From NCBI GenBank assembly GCA_017464085.1, contig JAFUEE010000083.1:18843-82842 (forward strand): DNA of 64,000 bases. The letters are read 5' to 3'. Of the stretch, positions 17,511 to 27,167 are shown piece by piece. The notes beneath the pieces are model-generated. The model searched no databases and had not been told where the DNA came from. It saw only the letters and a program-made list of their open reading frames with translations. Each line of letters opens with the position of its first letter. Within the stretch, counting starts at the first letter, position 1. Origin of the DNA: Pseudomonadota bacterium (GTDB taxonomy: Bacteria > Myxococcota_A > Bradymonadia > UBA4248). Both the position numbers and the translations under genes were made by a program.

Positions 17511-18299
17511 CTATTTTCCAAACAGGCTGAGCGAAGCCGCATGACTGCGAAATGTCAGCGTCTGGCCATAAGACAGATCGCGCACAAAGAGGCCGCCGTC
17601 CCCGAAAAGACACATATCCTCCCCCAAAACCTTGACCTGAAGCGCGTCAAGCGCGGGATCGAACGCAGCCGTCCGGATCAGGCCGCCTTCCGAGGGCGCA
17701 TAGCGCGCGCATTCGCGGACACAAAAGGCAAAGCCGTCTGGCAGGTCTGGCACGGCGCCGCCTGCGGAATGGAGGCCGCCATGCGCGCCCTGTTCGGTCG
17801 CGACCCAGAGACCGGATGAACACTGGCGCTGGCAAACGCCGCCAAAGCTGATCTCATAGCGGCTCGCTCGCGCAGGGCATCTGTGCGCCAGAAGCACGTC
17901 ATTGAGCAACGGCACATCGAGCGAAACGCCGTCCACAAGGCAATCCAGGCGCGTCATCTTTCGGGGCGCGAGCGCACCAGACAGGAGCGGATCCAAGCGA
18001 GAAGCGAGTTCGGAATAGTCAAATGCGCAGAGAAACCCGACACTGCGCTCGGGAATGAGGCGAATGCCGCAGAGCGGCGTATCGCGCAGGAAAAGCGCGG
18101 TCTCCAGAAGCGTGCCGTCGCCGCCGGCACAGAGGACGAGATCGGCCCGGCAGATATCGGCAGAAAGCGCGCTGCGCGCGATCAGCGCGAGCTCACAGCG
18201 CGTTTCGAGAAGCGCGCACATCTGAGCCAAGCGAGCGGCAGAACTCCTGTCGCATTCAGGCGATTCGTTCGCATCCGCATAGACAAGGGCTACTTTCAT
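17511..18299 (-). CDS. nadK: NAD kinase
   Basis: 262 residues. It phosphorylates NAD to NADP in the cytosol. The kinase motif GGDGT is at residues 59-63. The second conserved block reads SSGLWVATEQGAHGGLHSAGG, where most bacterial NadK has the TPTGSTAY motif, so this belongs to a divergent branch. SSGL and SAGG suggest a variant like some eukaryotic and deltaproteobacterial NAD kinases. LLNDVLLAH corresponds to the conserved N-D (NE/ND) motif. The start codon overlaps the stop of the radical SAM gene upstream by 4 bases (ATGA), so the two are translationally coupled. Confidence in an NAD kinase fold is high; substrate preference (NAD versus NADH, ATP versus polyphosphate) cannot be told. Confidence 0.88.
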   Translation of the reverse strand: MKVALVYADANESPECDRSSAARLAQMCALLETRCELALIARSALSADICRADLVLCAGGDGTLLETALFLRDTPLCGIRLIPERSVGFLCAFDYSELASRLDPLLSGALAPRKMTRLDCLVDGVSLDVPLLNDVLLAHRCPARASRYEISFGGVCQRQCSSGLWVATEQGAHGGLHSAGGAVPDLPDGFAFCVRECARYAPSEGGLIRTAAFDPALDALQVKVLGEDMCLFGDGGLFVRDLSYGQTLTFRSHAASLSLFGK

Positions 18300-19879
18300 G
18301 GCTGCGCTCCGTTCAAAGCCAGATGCTTCTGCTGGCGAATATGGCCGGAATCCGCGCCACGCTTGATGCTGGAAATCTTGAAGTCAGCAGGCAGCCAGGG
18401 CCTGAGCACTGGCGGAATGTCCTCCTTGCGGCTGCGCAGGTAATCGGCAATGATGAGTTTGGCTGCATTTTCGGGCGAAAATCCGGCGACTTCGGTCATA
18501 TATCTGAAGAGCAGAGTAACCCAGCGCGTCTGAGAAATGCCCTGAGTCGCCGTCGTCTGACCATAGATCCACTGCGTGAGGCTGTGGAAATTCTCAAAAT
18601 ATGCGTCGCGGCAGATCGCATCGACCGTTCCGGGGAAATTCGCATTGTTGACAAGCGTGTCATAAAAGTGCGCGAAACGCTTGAATTCCGTCAGATCTTT
18701 GAAAGACATGTCAGGGGTCTGCAGGATTTCGTAGGGCGGCATTTCAGAAAAGACGAGCCCCCATGCTTCGGCCTGCATGTCGAGCGGCGAAGACTTGAGG
18801 CGCTTGAGAATGCCGAGCTGGATTTCCTGAACGCCGCTTCCGCGCAAGCGCTCAAAGCCTGCGGCGAACTCCGCGAACGACTCCCCGGGCAGGCCCGCGA
18901 TCAGGTCGGCATGGATATGCACGCCCGTGCGCATGCGCAGTTTCGCGAGATTCTGGAGCAGACGTTCGGCATCGAGCTGGCGGTGAATCGCATCCGCGAC
19001 ATGCTGCGTGAGCGTCTGCACGCCGAATTCGATCTGGATCGCGCCAGCCGGGTATTTTGCCATCGCCTCAATGAGCGCATCGGGGATCTCGTGCGGCACC
19101 ATCTCGAAGTGAAGCGACACGGTGTCCTTATAGGGCAGGAAGAATTCGAGCATGCCGAGCGCCCTGGACAGAGAGGCATTGAGCGTCCTGTCGAGGAACT
19201 TGAACGCGCGCGCGCCGCGCGCAAGGAGCTTTTCAAAAGCCGCATACAGCCTGTCGAGCGGAAAATAACGCAGCGGCTTGTCCTGAGAGCTCAGACAGAA
19301 TGCGCAGCGGTACGGACACCCACGGCTAGTCTCGACATAGAGGATCCGGTGAGCCAAGTCATCATCCGTATATTCGCCATAAGGCAGCGCAAGTTTCGTC
19401 ACGTCCGCGCGCGGCGCGAAGATGACCTTTTCGCCGACGAGATGCGCCACTTCCGGGCACAACGCCTCCCACGATCCAGTCGACAGCAGATATTTTGCGC
19501 AAAGCGCCGACATGACACATTCGCCTTCGCCGACAATGATGTGATCCGCGAGCGCGAACAGGGAATCGTGCATCCGCGCCTGCGGGCTGGCGACCTCCGG
19601 GCCGCCGATGATGAGCCTGACCTGCGGCGCAGTGCGCTTGATAATCTCCGCAAGCTGGCGCATAAACCCGATATTCCACAGATAGACACTCAGGCCGACA
19701 ACCGACGGGCTGTGCGAAAAAATCTCGTATGCCGCTTCCGTCACGTCGTTCTGTATCGTAAACTCGAGAATCCCGGAACGGTCGTGTAAAGCAGGCAGCA
19801 GATTGGCGCGCAATGTCTTGAGCGCAAATGCTACATGGGAAAAACGCGCATTACAGGCCACAAATAAGATATCTGTCAT
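18296..19879 (-). CDS. B12-binding-type radical SAM protein (DUF4080-like)
   Basis: 527 residues. The N-terminal third (MTDILFVACNARFSH, then VVGLSVYLWNI and LIIGGPEVASPQ) is a cobalamin-binding-like Rossmann domain. The radical SAM cluster motif is C188-P-Y-R-C192-A-F-C195 (CxxxCxxC). A TIM-barrel-like part and a helical C-terminus of the DUF4080 kind follow. These enzymes are annotated as B12-binding radical SAM proteins of unknown substrate. The start has GAGGA 7 bases upstream. The gene is the first of a two-gene minus-strand operon with nadK, overlapping by 4 bases. No peptide or maturase partner lies nearby. Confidence 0.88.
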   Translation of the reverse strand: MTDILFVACNARFSHVAFALKTLRANLLPALHDRSGILEFTIQNDVTEAAYEIFSHSPSVVGLSVYLWNIGFMRQLAEIIKRTAPQVRLIIGGPEVASPQARMHDSLFALADHIIVGEGECVMSALCAKYLLSTGSWEALCPEVAHLVGEKVIFAPRADVTKLALPYGEYTDDDLAHRILYVETSRGCPYRCAFCLSSQDKPLRYFPLDRLYAAFEKLLARGARAFKFLDRTLNASLSRALGMLEFFLPYKDTVSLHFEMVPHEIPDALIEAMAKYPAGAIQIEFGVQTLTQHVADAIHRQLDAERLLQNLAKLRMRTGVHIHADLIAGLPGESFAEFAAGFERLRGSGVQEIQLGILKRLKSSPLDMQAEAWGLVFSEMPPYEILQTPDMSFKDLTEFKRFAHFYDTLVNNANFPGTVDAICRDAYFENFHSLTQWIYGQTTATQGISQTRWVTLLFRYMTEVAGFSPENAAKLIIADYLRSRKEDIPPVLRPWLPADFKISSIKRGADSGHIRQQKHLALNGAQP

Positions 19880-20124
19880 TCAAATTCCTCTGAGGTTGGC
19901 AATACGGCCCGCGACAGAGCAAGCCGGCTGTACAAACTGAATCCAGTTTATGCGGATTTCGCAAGTGTCGCAAGATGCTCAGGATACATACGCGCATCCG
20001 GGCATGGCCAGGCCACGCGCTGCGTTGTGGAAAAAGCGCGGAAATTGTGGTATCAGAGATATCCCCTGAGCTGTATTCTCGGTTCAGTCGCATTTCCGCA
20101 TCAAAATTGGGAGTATTCCTGGCA

Positions 20125-20775
20125 ATGATAAAACATGGTTTGTCCTTTGGGTTGATAGTTTTCTGCGCCCTGCCGCTGATGCTGAGCGCGTGCAGCAGTT
20201 CAAAAAAAGAGACCGAAACGGCCGCAGACGGCCACGTCGTCTATATGGATGTTGAATCTTGCAGCAGGTTCGACAACTCAGAAATGCGCGTCCAAGTCTA
20301 TGACATGGACCGCGACGGTCACGTCGATCTCTGGAAATTCTACGCCAACAAGCAGGCTTCGGACGAAGACCAGGGCGAATATGTGATCGCGCGCAAAGAG
20401 CTGGACATGAATTCCGACAAAAAAGTGGACCGAATCATGTTTTACAACCAAAAAGAGAACCTGATCCGCGAGGAAGTAGACTCGAACTTCGACGGCAATA
20501 TCGACTGGACACACATCTACGACAACGGAATCCTGATCCGCACGGAATTTTTCTCGGCCGATTGCAACCGCCAGGCGCTCGACAGCGACACGCATTCGCT
20601 CAAGCCTAACGTCATGCGCGTGTTCCGCAAAGGCATTCTGACACGCGAAGATATCGACACGAAATGCGACGGCGTCATCGACCGCGTCACGATTTTCGAT
20701 GCCAACGGGGAAATCGCGCAAGTCGGCCTGGATCACGATAATGACGGCATCATTGATGAGTGGATCCGTTATTGA
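20125..20775 (+). CDS. Lipoprotein with Asp-rich, EF-hand-like calcium-binding repeats
   Basis: 216 residues from the ATG at 20125, the start of a proper lipoprotein signal ([23 protein letters not shown], Cys at 23); the frame is open for 50 codons upstream but without signal character. At least five repeats of a D-x-[DN]-x-D-[GK]-x-[IV]-D pattern occur: [59 protein letters not shown]. These resemble thrombospondin type 3 or dockerin-like calcium loops. An envelope-anchored, calcium-binding protein is likely. A copy of the 65-bp palindromic repeat follows. Confidence 0.85.
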   Translation: MIKHGLSFGLIVFCALPLMLSACSSSKKETETAADGHVVYMDVESCSRFDNSEMRVQVYDMDRDGHVDLWKFYANKQASDEDQGEYVIARKELDMNSDKKVDRIMFYNQKENLIREEVDSNFDGNIDWTHIYDNGILIRTEFFSADCNRQALDSDTHSLKPNVMRVFRKGILTREDIDTKCDGVIDRVTIFDANGEIAQVGLDHDNDGIIDEWIRY

Positions 20776-20786
20776 TTCTTTTTTTG

Positions 20787-20853
20787 GTTGGGGGAAGACT
20801 CCCCCTGCGCGGCTATTTCGCTGCGCGAAATACGCCGCTACCCCCTCGACGAA
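20787..20853 (-). repeat. Dispersed 65-bp palindromic repeat, copy 2 (inverted)
   Basis: Same element as at 7864 and 24153 but on the opposite strand: GGGGGAAGACTCCCCC, then GCGCGGCTATTTCGC, CGAAATACGCCGC and TACCCCCTCG. It fills most of the gap between two lipoprotein genes. Confidence 0.85.
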
Positions 20854-20905
20854 TCGCAATGCATCTCGCCCCCTCATGGGGCGTGCAATCTATATGAGGC
20901 CAGAT

Positions 20906-23900
20906 ATGAAACTCAGATCGATATTTGCCATTCTCGCTTGCTTTGCACTCGCTGGATGCGGCGAGGAAACTCCGATTACCAGCCACAATCAAGATCAAAC
21001 AACGACCTGCGGCAACGGTCATCAGAATCCAGGGGAGCAATGCGATGACAATAATCGCGAATCTGGCGACGGCTGTTCCGCTGAGTGCATGATTGAAAGC
21101 GGCTATGAATGCCCCAATTTTGGCGAACCCTGCACAAAAAAGCCAACGGATCCGAATGATCCGTCAGACCCCAATGAGCCGCAACAAATATGCGGAAACG
21201 GCAAGCTCGACGCCGGCGAAGCATGCGATGACAACAATACGATTTCCGGAGACGGATGCGCATCAGACTGCAGCCATCTCGAACCCGGATACAGCTGCCC
21301 GACCGTAGGTGACCCCTGCATCTCTGAAACATGCGGCAACGGCACAGTCGATCCCGGCGAAGACTGCGACCCGGGCAACGCCCCAGTAGATTATATGTTC
21401 TTGCAAGGGGGCTGCACAAAATACTGCAAACATGCGGGCTATTGCGGTGATGGCATTGCAGACCGCGAAGAAGGCGAAGCATGCGACTCCGGCGGCATCG
21501 ACACGCGCGAGGCGTACAACGGCTGCACGGATACCTGCGAACACGGCCAGTTTTACTGCGGCGATGCGAAAATCACTCACCAGGAGAACTGCGACGACGG
21601 CAATGATATGGCTGGCGACGGCTGTTCTTCCGAATGCAAGATTGAATCCGGCTGGTATTGTCCCAAACTCGGCGAACCGTGCAAGCAGATCGTTGAAAAT
21701 CCAGAACTTGCGAACTGCGGCAATGGCCAGCTTGATTCCGGAGAAACTTGCGATGACACAAACAAAGACCCCGGCGACGGATGCTCTGTGACCTGCCAGG
21801 TCGAAGCAGGCTGGCTCTGCCCCGAGGGTAAAAACTGCCGTCAGACAAAGTGCGGCGACGGCGTCATCGAGGGCAGCGAAAACTGCGAAGACGGCAATAC
21901 GACTTCAGGCGACGGATGCTCAGAAAACTGCCGCATCGAAACAGGCTGGGTCTGCCCCGAAAACCAGGCATGCTATGCCAAAATGTGCGGCGATGGCATT
22001 GTCGCCGGCGATGAGGAATGCGACGACCTCAATACGAATTCGGGCGACGGATGCAGCCGCTTCTGCAAACGCGAATCAGGCTATCACTGCGATATGCCGG
22101 GCAAACCATGCGAAAAGGATGTCTGCGGCGACGGCAAAGTCACCGGCGACGAGGTCTGCGACGAAGGCGATGCCAAAACCATCGGCTGCCCCGATTGCCT
22201 GAACATAGCTTTCGGCTGGAAATGCGATACGGCAGGCGCACCCTGCACACACGACGCCAAATGCGGCAATGGCCAGCTCGAAGGCTCAGAAACTTGCGAA
22301 GAGACATCTGCATGCTGCCAGAGCTGCGCACTACAGCCGCACTGCAAATGCGATGCTGACGGCAAAAACTGCCAGAAAGGCGCTTGCGGCAACAAAATCG
22401 TCGAGGCCGGAGAAGAATGCGATGACGGCAACCTCCTTGCAGGCGACGGCTGCGATCCGTTCTGCAAAAGAGAATCGATTTTCACCTGCAGCAAAGATGG
22501 CTCCTGCAAGCCGATCTGCGGCGATGGAATCACTGTCTGGGAAGCCGGGGAACAATGCGATGACGGCAACCTCATTTCCGGCGACGGCTGTTCTTCAGTC
22601 TGCACGCTTGAGGACGGCTTCGAATGCACCAAGTACGCCAAGGAATTCCCCGACAAAATCCAGCTCGCGGCGACATTCAGGGATTTCCGCGCATACAATG
22701 CTTCCGCATGCAGCGGCACGGTCGATCAAAACTCAAAAGTGGATGGCTGCATCACACAGGCAGAAGCACAGAAATATGGCGGTTACTTTGCCGCGCGACA
22801 CGGTCACCCAGACTTTGAGCGCATGAACGTGACCGAACTCAACGGCAACATCGCGCAGAGCACGCTCGGCAATGACGGCCTTCCGGTGTTCGGAAGCTCC
22901 TCAGGGCAGATCACTGCTTCCTCCTACCAGATGTGGTATCGCGATTTCCCCGGCATCAACCGCACAGTAAAAGGCTCCCTCGAACTCACCTGCCAGAACA
23001 AGACAAACGGCGTCTATGTGTATGAAAATGGCAACTACTTCCCGCTGACCAATGACCCGCGCGGCTATGGCAATCACGACGGACAGTCCAACGACTTCCA
23101 TTTCACGACACATATCCAGACATACTTCAAATATGACGGAAATCCGGCAACGCTCCATTTTTATGGCGATGACGATGTCTGGGTCTTTGTGAACGGCAAG
23201 AAAGCGATCGACCTCGGCGGCTGCCATTCACAGACAGCAGGTGAATTCACGCTCAAAGGCGACATTCACCCCACGACGCAGCAGAAATACGATCCGACAT
23301 TCAATCTGTACGAAGGCGGCATCTATCCGATCAGCTTCTTCCAGGCAGAGCGACACACGAGCGCTTCAAACTTCAAGCTCACGCTGACCGGCTTCGTGAA
23401 CATGGGCGAAAGCCTCTGCCAGGCTGTCTGCGGTGACGGCATGATCCGTGGCGATGAAGAATGCGATATCGCCGGCCATATCGATGACGAAGTCTCCCGG
23501 AAAGCCGGCTGCGTCAACTGCCGCATCAAGCCCTACTGCGGCAACAATATCCGCGAAGGCTCTGAAGATTGCGATGGCGAAGCTGGATGCACCGCTGACT
23601 GCCATTATGCAAACAACACCTGCGGCAATGGCACGATCGATCCCCCCGAGACATGCGACGACGGCGCAAAGAACGGCACCGCAGAATCAAAGTGCATGGC
23701 CAACTGCCACAGCGCCGGCTGCGGCAACGGCATCCTCGAGGAAGGCGAAGAATGCGACGATGGCAATGATTCCAACGAAGACAACTGCACGACGCTCTGC
23801 ACGCGCCCGATCTGCGGTGACGGCATTGTCCAGGCATGGCTTGGCGAAGTCTGCGACGACAAGAAAAATGACGGCAGCTATGGCGGATGCGGCCTCGGAT

Positions 23901-24136
23901 GCGCTTATTTTCCGCCACGATGCGGCGATGCCGTCGTCGATACATACAATGCAGAGGAATGCGATGACGGCGTCAATGACGGCGCGTACAACACCTGCAC
24001 CCCGGAATGCAAACTCGCAAAACGCTGCGGAGATGGCGTCATTCAGCCGGAATATGGCGAAGAATGCGACGACGGCGACAAGAATAACACTGTTGAATCC
24101 AAATGCTCCAGTTACTGCGTCTTCCCGGTCAACTGA
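20906..24136 (+). CDS. Surface lipoprotein with DUF4215 Cys-rich repeats and a fibro-slime domain
   Basis: 1076 residues from the ATG at 20906. [18 protein letters not shown] is a lipoprotein signal with Cys at 18; upstream in-frame ATGs lack signal character. About ten repeats of the DUF4215 / 'Myxococcus Cys-rich' type (CGNGxxxxGExCDDxNxxxGDGCSxxC) fill residues 30-580 and 832-1076. Between them, about 580-832, is a fibro-slime/PA14-like domain: [21 protein letters not shown], then [20 protein letters not shown] and [13 protein letters not shown]. In other species such domains sit in extracellular matrix, adhesin or slime proteins and bind carbohydrate. The protein is therefore likely a cell-surface adhesin or matrix component. 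It is flanked on both sides by the 65-bp palindromic repeat. Confidence 0.92.
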   Translation: MKLRSIFAILACFALAGCGEETPITSHNQDQTTTCGNGHQNPGEQCDDNNRESGDGCSAECMIESGYECPNFGEPCTKKPTDPNDPSDPNEPQQICGNGKLDAGEACDDNNTISGDGCASDCSHLEPGYSCPTVGDPCISETCGNGTVDPGEDCDPGNAPVDYMFLQGGCTKYCKHAGYCGDGIADREEGEACDSGGIDTREAYNGCTDTCEHGQFYCGDAKITHQENCDDGNDMAGDGCSSECKIESGWYCPKLGEPCKQIVENPELANCGNGQLDSGETCDDTNKDPGDGCSVTCQVEAGWLCPEGKNCRQTKCGDGVIEGSENCEDGNTTSGDGCSENCRIETGWVCPENQACYAKMCGDGIVAGDEECDDLNTNSGDGCSRFCKRESGYHCDMPGKPCEKDVCGDGKVTGDEVCDEGDAKTIGCPDCLNIAFGWKCDTAGAPCTHDAKCGNGQLEGSETCEETSACCQSCALQPHCKCDADGKNCQKGACGNKIVEAGEECDDGNLLAGDGCDPFCKRESIFTCSKDGSCKPICGDGITVWEAGEQCDDGNLISGDGCSSVCTLEDGFECTKYAKEFPDKIQLAATFRDFRAYNASACSGTVDQNSKVDGCITQAEAQKYGGYFAARHGHPDFERMNVTELNGNIAQSTLGNDGLPVFGSSSGQITASSYQMWYRDFPGINRTVKGSLELTCQNKTNGVYVYENGNYFPLTNDPRGYGNHDGQSNDFHFTTHIQTYFKYDGNPATLHFYGDDDVWVFVNGKKAIDLGGCHSQTAGEFTLKGDIHPTTQQKYDPTFNLYEGGIYPISFFQAERHTSASNFKLTLTGFVNMGESLCQAVCGDGMIRGDEECDIAGHIDDEVSRKAGCVNCRIKPYCGNNIREGSEDCDGEAGCTADCHYANNTCGNGTIDPPETCDDGAKNGTAESKCMANCHSAGCGNGILEEGEECDDGNDSNEDNCTTLCTRPICGDGIVQAWLGEVCDDKKNDGSYGGCGLGCAYFPPRCGDAVVDTYNAEECDDGVNDGAYNTCTPECKLAKRCGDGVIQPEYGEECDDGDKNNTVESKCSSYCVFPVN

Positions 24137-24152
24137 GCCCCAATTTATGATC

Positions 24153-24221
24153 AGACGAGGGGGTAGCGGCGTATTTCGCAAGGCGAAATAGCCGCGCTGG
24201 GGGAGTCTTCCCCCTCCCCCA
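24153..24221 (+). repeat. Dispersed 65-bp palindromic repeat, copy 3
   Basis: Near-identical to the copy at 7864, in the same orientation, and located right after a large lipoprotein gene. The few differences include A/G in the loop. It leaves only about 15 bases before uvrA. Confidence 0.85.
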
Positions 24222-24236
24222 AAATAAAAACGCTCT

Positions 24237-27065
24237 ATGTGCGATTCCCACGATTCAAGTCCAGCAAAGCGCGATATTATCCATATTCAGAATGCCACTG
24301 AAAATAATCTCGCTCACGTTTCCTTAGATATTCCCAAATATGCCTTTACCGTCATCACGGGGCCAAGCGGTTCCGGGAAATCGACGCTCGCGTTTGACAC
24401 GCTCTATATGGAAGCCCGGCGGCGATATCTCGACACGCTCTCGATGTATGCCCGTCAGTTCGTCGGCGCGATCAAGCGCCCGACAGTCGAGAAAATCAGC
24501 GGCATCTCCCCATCCATCGCCGTCATACAGGGCACGGCTGGCAACAATCCGCGCTCGACCGTAGGCACAGTCACAGAAGTCTACGATTTTATCCGACTAT
24601 TGTGGGGACGCGCGGGGGTCCAGGTCTGCCCCAAATGCAATATCGAAGTGTCCGCAACGACCGCCGAGGCGATCATCCGCCGCCTGATGTCGTGGCCAGA
24701 GCGGACGCGCGCCATCATTTACGCGCCGATCGTGCAGCAGCGCAAAGGCATGCACGAGGAGCTGCTCAAAAAGCTCAGGCAATCCGGATACTCTCATGTG
24801 CGGATCGACGGCAAGATGTTCGACCTCTCGGAAATCGGCCAGCTCAACAAAAATATCCGCCATACGATCGAGCTTGTCATCGACCGCGTCGTCATCACAG
24901 CCGAAGCTCAGCCGCGCATCTCCGACAGCATCATCGCCGCGCTCAGGCACGGCGGCGGCCAATGCCTCGTGGAACGCCTGGTGCCCGACGCGCCCTCGCA
25001 GATGATGATATTCAGCGAAAAAGCGACCTGCCCTCGCTGCGGCCTCTCTTTCCCCGAGCTGTCGCCGGACATGCTCGCGTTCAACAAGCCGACCGGCGCC
25101 TGCCGCGCATGCAACGGCACAGGCATCCAGCGCGTGATGCGCCAGGAATGGCTCATCGGAGACCCGGCGCTGCCCCTCGTCGCCGCACAAGGCAAGCCCA
25201 TGGGCCTGCAGATCCTCAACGGCGTCGATGAGGAAGACATCTGGTCCGCCTGCGAAAAAGCCGCCAAAGCAGCGCTCAAGTCTGCCGGAATCAAGCCGAG
25301 CGCCTCATGGGGCTCCCTGCCGTCACAGGCCCAGGAAACATTCCTCACCACGCTGACGAACAAGCTCGGCGATCTCCTGTCCGACTGCGACAATGACCTC
25401 TATGACCACATCCTCAACTTCAGCGATATCATCCCCTGCGCGGAATGCAACGGCTCTCGCTTGCACCTCTACGCGCGCAACGTCTTCTTTGCCGGAGAAA
25501 GCATCGCAGCGATTCAAAATAGGACGATTGACGAGGCCATATCATTTTTTGAACATGTGACGACCGGGGAGCTCGACCCGGTCGCTGCCAGGATTGTCGA
25601 GGACCTCAGGCCATCGCTTCTGGAGCGCCTGAAGTTCGTGTCCCGCGTCGGCCTGGGCTATCTTCAGCTTTCGCGCGCCGCCACGACGCTTTCCGGCGGA
25701 GAGATGCAGCGCGTCCGCCTGGCAGGGCTTCTGGGCAACGGCCTGACCGCAGTCACCTATATCCTCGATGAGCCGTCCATCGGCCTGCACGCGCGCGACC
25801 AGGCGCGTCTCATCGGCGTCCTCAAAGACCTGCGCGACCGAGGCAACACCGTCATCGTCGTCGAGCACGATGACGCGACCATGCGCGCCTGCGATTATCT
25901 CGTCGATATCGGCCCCAAAGCCGGAAAAGCCGGCGGCAATGTCGTCTATGCAGGCCCCATCGACAAGCTCGCGCATGCCCAAAATTCACTCACGGCAGAC
26001 TATCTTCTCGGGCGAAAGACCGTCGAACTTCCCGAACACCGGCGCTCGCTCGACAAAGGCTGGATCCACATCCGGAACGCACACAAAAATAACCTCAAGC
26101 ATATCGATGTCGATATCCCGCTCGGCTGCATCGTCTGCGTCACCGGCGTGAGCGGCTCCGGCAAATCCACGCTCATCAACGACCTTCTGCTGCCGCATGT
26201 CAAAAACTTCCTCGCAGGCAGGCCGACCCGCTGCGAATCTTATGACACCATCGAAGGTCTCGAACAGATCGGCCGCGTCCTCGATGTCGACCAGCACCCG
26301 ATCGGCAAGACGCCGCGCTCAAATCCCGCAACCTATACAAAAGTCTTCGACCTCATCCGCGCGCTGTTCGCCGCCACCCCCGATGCCAAGATGTACGGCT
26401 ACAGCGCCTCACGCTTCAGCTTCAACGTCTCGAACACCAAACAGGGCGGCCGCTGCGAGACTTGCGCCGGCGCAGGCGTCCGAACCATCGAGATGAAATT
26501 CCTCTCGAACACCTATGTCCCATGCGAAGACTGTCGCGGCAAACGCTTCAATGAAGCCACGCTCCGCGTCCGTTACCTCGGCAAAAATATCGCCGAAGTC
26601 CTCGACATGTCTTTTGCCGAAGCGCTCAAACACTTCGAAGGACAGACAAAAATCGAAAAAATACTCCGCTCCGTCTGCGATGTCGGCCTCGGATACATCA
26701 AGCTCGGACAGCCAAGCCCCACGCTCTCCGGCGGCGAAGCGCAGCGCATGAAACTTTCCAAAGAAATCGCCAAAACTTCGCGCACCAAGACGCTCTTCGT
26801 CTTCGACGAGCCCTCCACCGGCCTGCACGCCGACGACGTGCGACAGCTCATCGGCGTCCTCTCCACCCTCGCGGATCTCGACCACACCATCCTCATCATC
26901 GAGCATAACCTCGACATCATCAAATCGGCAGACTACATCATCGATATCGGCCCTGAACCCGGCAAGGACGGCGGCCAGATCGTCGCATGCGGCACGCCCG
27001 AACAGATCGCAGGCCATCCAGAGTCGCACACCGGCAGATTCCTCGCCCCTCTGCTCAGAACCTGA
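24237..27065 (+). CDS. uvrA: UvrA, excinuclease ABC subunit A
   Basis: 942 residues, the usual length. It is the damage-recognition ATPase of nucleotide excision repair and loads UvrB on damaged DNA. The first Walker A GPSGSGKST is at 42-50 and the second, GVSGSGKST, starts at 637. Two LSGGE signatures are present. A UvrB-binding domain is visible near 155-245 (IYAPIVQQRKGMHEELLKKL), so this is a canonical UvrA, not UvrA2. Zinc-binding Cys pairs are CPRC with CRAC, and CETC with CEDC. No clear Shine-Dalgarno precedes the ATG at 24237. No uvrB or uvrC lies in the window. No LexA box was found. Confidence 0.97.
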   Translation: MCDSHDSSPAKRDIIHIQNATENNLAHVSLDIPKYAFTVITGPSGSGKSTLAFDTLYMEARRRYLDTLSMYARQFVGAIKRPTVEKISGISPSIAVIQGTAGNNPRSTVGTVTEVYDFIRLLWGRAGVQVCPKCNIEVSATTAEAIIRRLMSWPERTRAIIYAPIVQQRKGMHEELLKKLRQSGYSHVRIDGKMFDLSEIGQLNKNIRHTIELVIDRVVITAEAQPRISDSIIAALRHGGGQCLVERLVPDAPSQMMIFSEKATCPRCGLSFPELSPDMLAFNKPTGACRACNGTGIQRVMRQEWLIGDPALPLVAAQGKPMGLQILNGVDEEDIWSACEKAAKAALKSAGIKPSASWGSLPSQAQETFLTTLTNKLGDLLSDCDNDLYDHILNFSDIIPCAECNGSRLHLYARNVFFAGESIAAIQNRTIDEAISFFEHVTTGELDPVAARIVEDLRPSLLERLKFVSRVGLGYLQLSRAATTLSGGEMQRVRLAGLLGNGLTAVTYILDEPSIGLHARDQARLIGVLKDLRDRGNTVIVVEHDDATMRACDYLVDIGPKAGKAGGNVVYAGPIDKLAHAQNSLTADYLLGRKTVELPEHRRSLDKGWIHIRNAHKNNLKHIDVDIPLGCIVCVTGVSGSGKSTLINDLLLPHVKNFLAGRPTRCESYDTIEGLEQIGRVLDVDQHPIGKTPRSNPATYTKVFDLIRALFAATPDAKMYGYSASRFSFNVSNTKQGGRCETCAGAGVRTIEMKFLSNTYVPCEDCRGKRFNEATLRVRYLGKNIAEVLDMSFAEALKHFEGQTKIEKILRSVCDVGLGYIKLGQPSPTLSGGEAQRMKLSKEIAKTSRTKTLFVFDEPSTGLHADDVRQLIGVLSTLADLDHTILIIEHNLDIIKSADYIIDIGPEPGKDGGQIVACGTPEQIAGHPESHTGRFLAPLLRT

Positions 27066-27076
27066 TCCTTTTTATT

Positions 27077-27138
27077 GTCCCGGCTATCTGCGATACGCCG
27101 GGACGCGCGGCCTATCTGCGATACGTCCGCGCTTTTTT
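27077..27138 (+). terminator. Double hairpin with T-run after uvrA
   Basis: Two consecutive palindromes, GTCCCGGC...GCCGGGAC at 27077-27104 and GCGCGG...CCGCGC at 27105-27132, both contain CTATCTGCGATACG in the middle. Six T residues follow. The second has terminator form. The inner TAT...ATA motif belongs to the dispersed palindrome family. Confidence 0.75.
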
Positions 27139-27167
27139 CTGCAAATCGCCCGAAGGCTGTTTCCGCC

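Noticed and set aside
18323..19789. 488-codon frame opposite the radical SAM gene
   Set aside because: Arg-rich shadow; the CxxxCxxC protein on the minus strand is real.
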